Of a DNA stretch of 42,478 bases, positions 41,099-42,478 are shown piece by piece. Under the pieces are notes generated by a model. It did not search any database. It saw nothing but the letters and a program-made list of their open reading frames with translations, and had not been told where the DNA came from. Position numbers and translations under genes: made by a program. This stretch comes from Verrucomicrobiota bacterium (GTDB taxonomy: Bacteria; Verrucomicrobiota; Verrucomicrobiia; Verrucomicrobiales; DEV007): NCBI GenBank assembly GCA_020630975.1, contig JAHDID010000027.1:30189-72666 (forward strand), read 5' to 3'. Each line of letters starts with the position of its first letter. Position 1 is the stretch's first letter.

Positions 41099-42422
41099 AC
41101 TATCCGACTACGGTATGCTGATCGCTCTGGTGGCGCTGTGTGCGCTCTTTGCGATACTGACTATCGAGAAAGGCAGTGCTACCAGCAAGAGTGCCGCAGT
41201 GCGCCTGGCCAGTGAGATGGCGGAAAGCTATCAATCGACTGCTCCTATCTTAGTAGCAGGTGAGGTGCGTAAAGATTCCGGTGTCTTCGCCCACGAGCTA
41301 GAAGTACAGCTGCGAAAGAAAAACTTCACCTACGTGCAGTCGGTAGTCGGCACACCCAGAGATCTGCGCCTGGCGATACAGAAAGCCAGCACAGCGTCGA
41401 CTCCGCTGCGCGCCATCGTGGCGGCGGGGAAAACGAGTGACCAAGGGACGATCGTGAATCTAGCCCGAGACTTCCCATCGCTAGCAGCTACTGAGATAGT
41501 CGTTCCCACGGGCGGTGTGCGCAGTGTGTTTTTGACCCCGTCAAATTTCGAGGCGATCATCTCACGCGTCGTAGCCATCGCCGTAGTCGCTATAGGTATG
41601 ACGCTAGTTATCCTCACCGGCGGCATCGATCTGTCGGTAGGTAGTCTACTCGCACTGGCCGCTGTGGTGTCTGCTCTGATCATCAGCCAATTAGGTGGGG
41701 CAGATGCCTCGGCCGCTGTCGTAGCCGTCGGCTTTTTGGGGGCAATCCTAGTCTGTGGGTTAGTCGGTGCTAGCTCCGGCTTTTTGATAGCCCACTTTCG
41801 TGTGGCTCCATTTATCACCACCCTCGCATTCATGATGATGGCCCGTGGTTTTGCCAAAAAAACCACCGGTGGCTTCACCATCGAAGACCTACCCGATGTC
41901 ATGACCTGGCTGGGCTTAGAGAAAACCATGGGCATCCCTAATACCATATGGGTCCTCGTCATCCTGTATGTAGCGGCCCATTGGTTCATGTCGCAGACCC
42001 GTTGGGGCAGGTACATCTATGCCGTAGGCGGCAATGAAGAGGCTGCAAGACTATCCGGCATACCCGTGAAACGCATCTTAATCATGGTATACATCGTCTG
42101 TGGTCTGTGCGCGGGGCTAGGCGGCTGCATCCAAGCCTCTCAGATCAAGGTAGGCACGCCCAATATAGGTATCATGTTCGAGCTAAACGTCATCGCCGCC
42201 GTCGTAGTAGGCGGCACCAGTCTAGCCGGTGGCTCAGGCAAAATTTTCGGCACCCTGATCGGAGCCTTGATCATAGCCGTCATCCAAAACGGTATGAACC
42301 TCCTAGGCCTAAAACAATTCGACCAAGAGATCGTCCTAGGAGCCGTGATACTTTTTGCGGTCCTTTTGGATAAGGCGAGGTCTGTCGGGTGGGGCCAGTT
42401 TCGTGGGCTTTTGGTGAGGTAG
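41088..42422 (+). CDS. sugar ABC transporter permease, RbsC type, with large periplasmic insertion
   Basis: 444 aa, about 120 longer than typical RbsC. The core from about residue 160 is standard: VVAIGMTLVILTGGIDLSVGSLLAL, AHFRVAPFITTLAFMMMARG, WGRYIYAVGGNEEAARLSGIPV (the EAA loop that docks the ATPase) and VVVGGTSLAGGSGKIFGTLIGA. After the first membrane helix (about 9-27) lies an extra segment of about 115 residues with alternating strands and helices, ending just before the usual FLTPSNF. It overlaps the ATPase gene by 11 bases, so it is translationally coupled. Confidence 0.93.
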   Translation: MKNKLSDYGMLIALVALCALFAILTIEKGSATSKSAAVRLASEMAESYQSTAPILVAGEVRKDSGVFAHELEVQLRKKNFTYVQSVVGTPRDLRLAIQKASTASTPLRAIVAAGKTSDQGTIVNLARDFPSLAATEIVVPTGGVRSVFLTPSNFEAIISRVVAIAVVAIGMTLVILTGGIDLSVGSLLALAAVVSALIISQLGGADASAAVVAVGFLGAILVCGLVGASSGFLIAHFRVAPFITTLAFMMMARGFAKKTTGGFTIEDLPDVMTWLGLEKTMGIPNTIWVLVILYVAAHWFMSQTRWGRYIYAVGGNEEAARLSGIPVKRILIMVYIVCGLCAGLGGCIQASQIKVGTPNIGIMFELNVIAAVVVGGTSLAGGSGKIFGTLIGALIIAVIQNGMNLLGLKQFDQEIVLGAVILFAVLLDKARSVGWGQFRGLLVR

Positions 42423-42478
42423 GGGAGAAGAGGAGAAGAGGAGAAGAGGAGAAGAGGAGAAGAGGAGAAGAGGAGAAG
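42423..42478. repeat. 8-bp microsatellite at the window edge
   Basis: Six perfect copies of AGGAGAAG (42431-42478) preceded by one copy with a single change (42423-42430). It starts directly after the permease stop codon and runs off the end of the window. The unit is not a multiple of three. Confidence 0.9.

Noticed and set aside
1-42478. CRISPR array, prophage, integrase, toxin-antitoxin or restriction system
   Set aside because: I looked for spaced direct repeats and for the matching gene families and found none.

Overview
The window looks like a chromosomal segment of a Verrucomicrobiota bacterium, probably Verrucomicrobiales. This rests on gene content, not a database search: a Tat-exported sulfatase beside a DUF1080 (3-keto-disaccharide hydrolase) protein, a DksA-type protein carrying a Lys/Ala-rich histone-H1-like N-terminus, a verrucomicrobial-style NlpC/P60 protein, a long rpmG-rpsR pair, and a near absence of Shine-Dalgarno motifs in front of start codons. 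Housekeeping genes dominate; there is no prophage, integrase, transposase or CRISPR array.

Layout. 1-5.4 kb: a small unknown protein, an M29 aminopeptidase followed by a fluoride channel (crcB/fluC), then on the minus strand lysA with a DigH-like lipoprotein glycosidase. 5.4-8.7 kb: a catabolic patch with a DUF1080 protein and a TPR-like protein on minus, and a sulfatase plus an EF-hand/esterase fusion on plus. 8.8-9.0 kb: a gene-free stretch of GC hairpins that looks like an interspersed repeat. 9.1-12.9 kb (minus): mutY, two paralogous membrane-anchored coiled-coil proteins (one with a Gly-rich DPFG repeat tail), a small lipoprotein and a single-domain cyclic-nucleotide-binding protein. 13-17.1 kb: HU/IHF-like protein, CstA, SLC13/RCK transporter. 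17.2-18.6 kb: DksA-like fusion, L33, S18. 18.8-20.2 kb: selA, preceded by three exact-length 21-bp repeats that end at its start codon. 20.3-25.1 kb: a BON/OmpA-like membrane protein, an AT-richer orphan, a DUF4230-like membrane protein, a cysteine-free family-4-like uracil-DNA glycosylase, and PspA. 25.2-29.7 kb (minus): unknown protein, TM2-like protein, NlpC/P60 homologue with Ser in place of the catalytic Cys, TetR regulator with a likely operator, and a CBS-PAS histidine kinase whose phospho-acceptor His is Tyr. 29.8-36.5 kb (plus): a type II secretion operon (I, J, K, L-like, M-like, C-like candidate, D) without E, F or G. 36.5-38.9 kb: palindrome-rich spacer, tRNA-Asp(GTC), rplS, argG. 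38.9-42.5 kb: an ICMT/PEMT-type methyltransferase, and a sugar ABC transporter ATPase with a permease that carries a large periplasmic insertion. The window stops inside an 8-bp microsatellite.

The most notable theme is a set of proteins that keep their fold but have lost a defining residue: the kinase (His to Tyr, residue 311), the NlpC/P60 protein (Cys to Ser, residue 270), the UDG (no cysteines, so no Fe-S cluster), the DksA homologue (two of four zinc ligands) and L33 (zinc-free form). The selA-proximal 21-bp repeats and the coiled-coil paralogue operon are the best candidates for undescribed biology. No complete new defence or mobile system could be supported.
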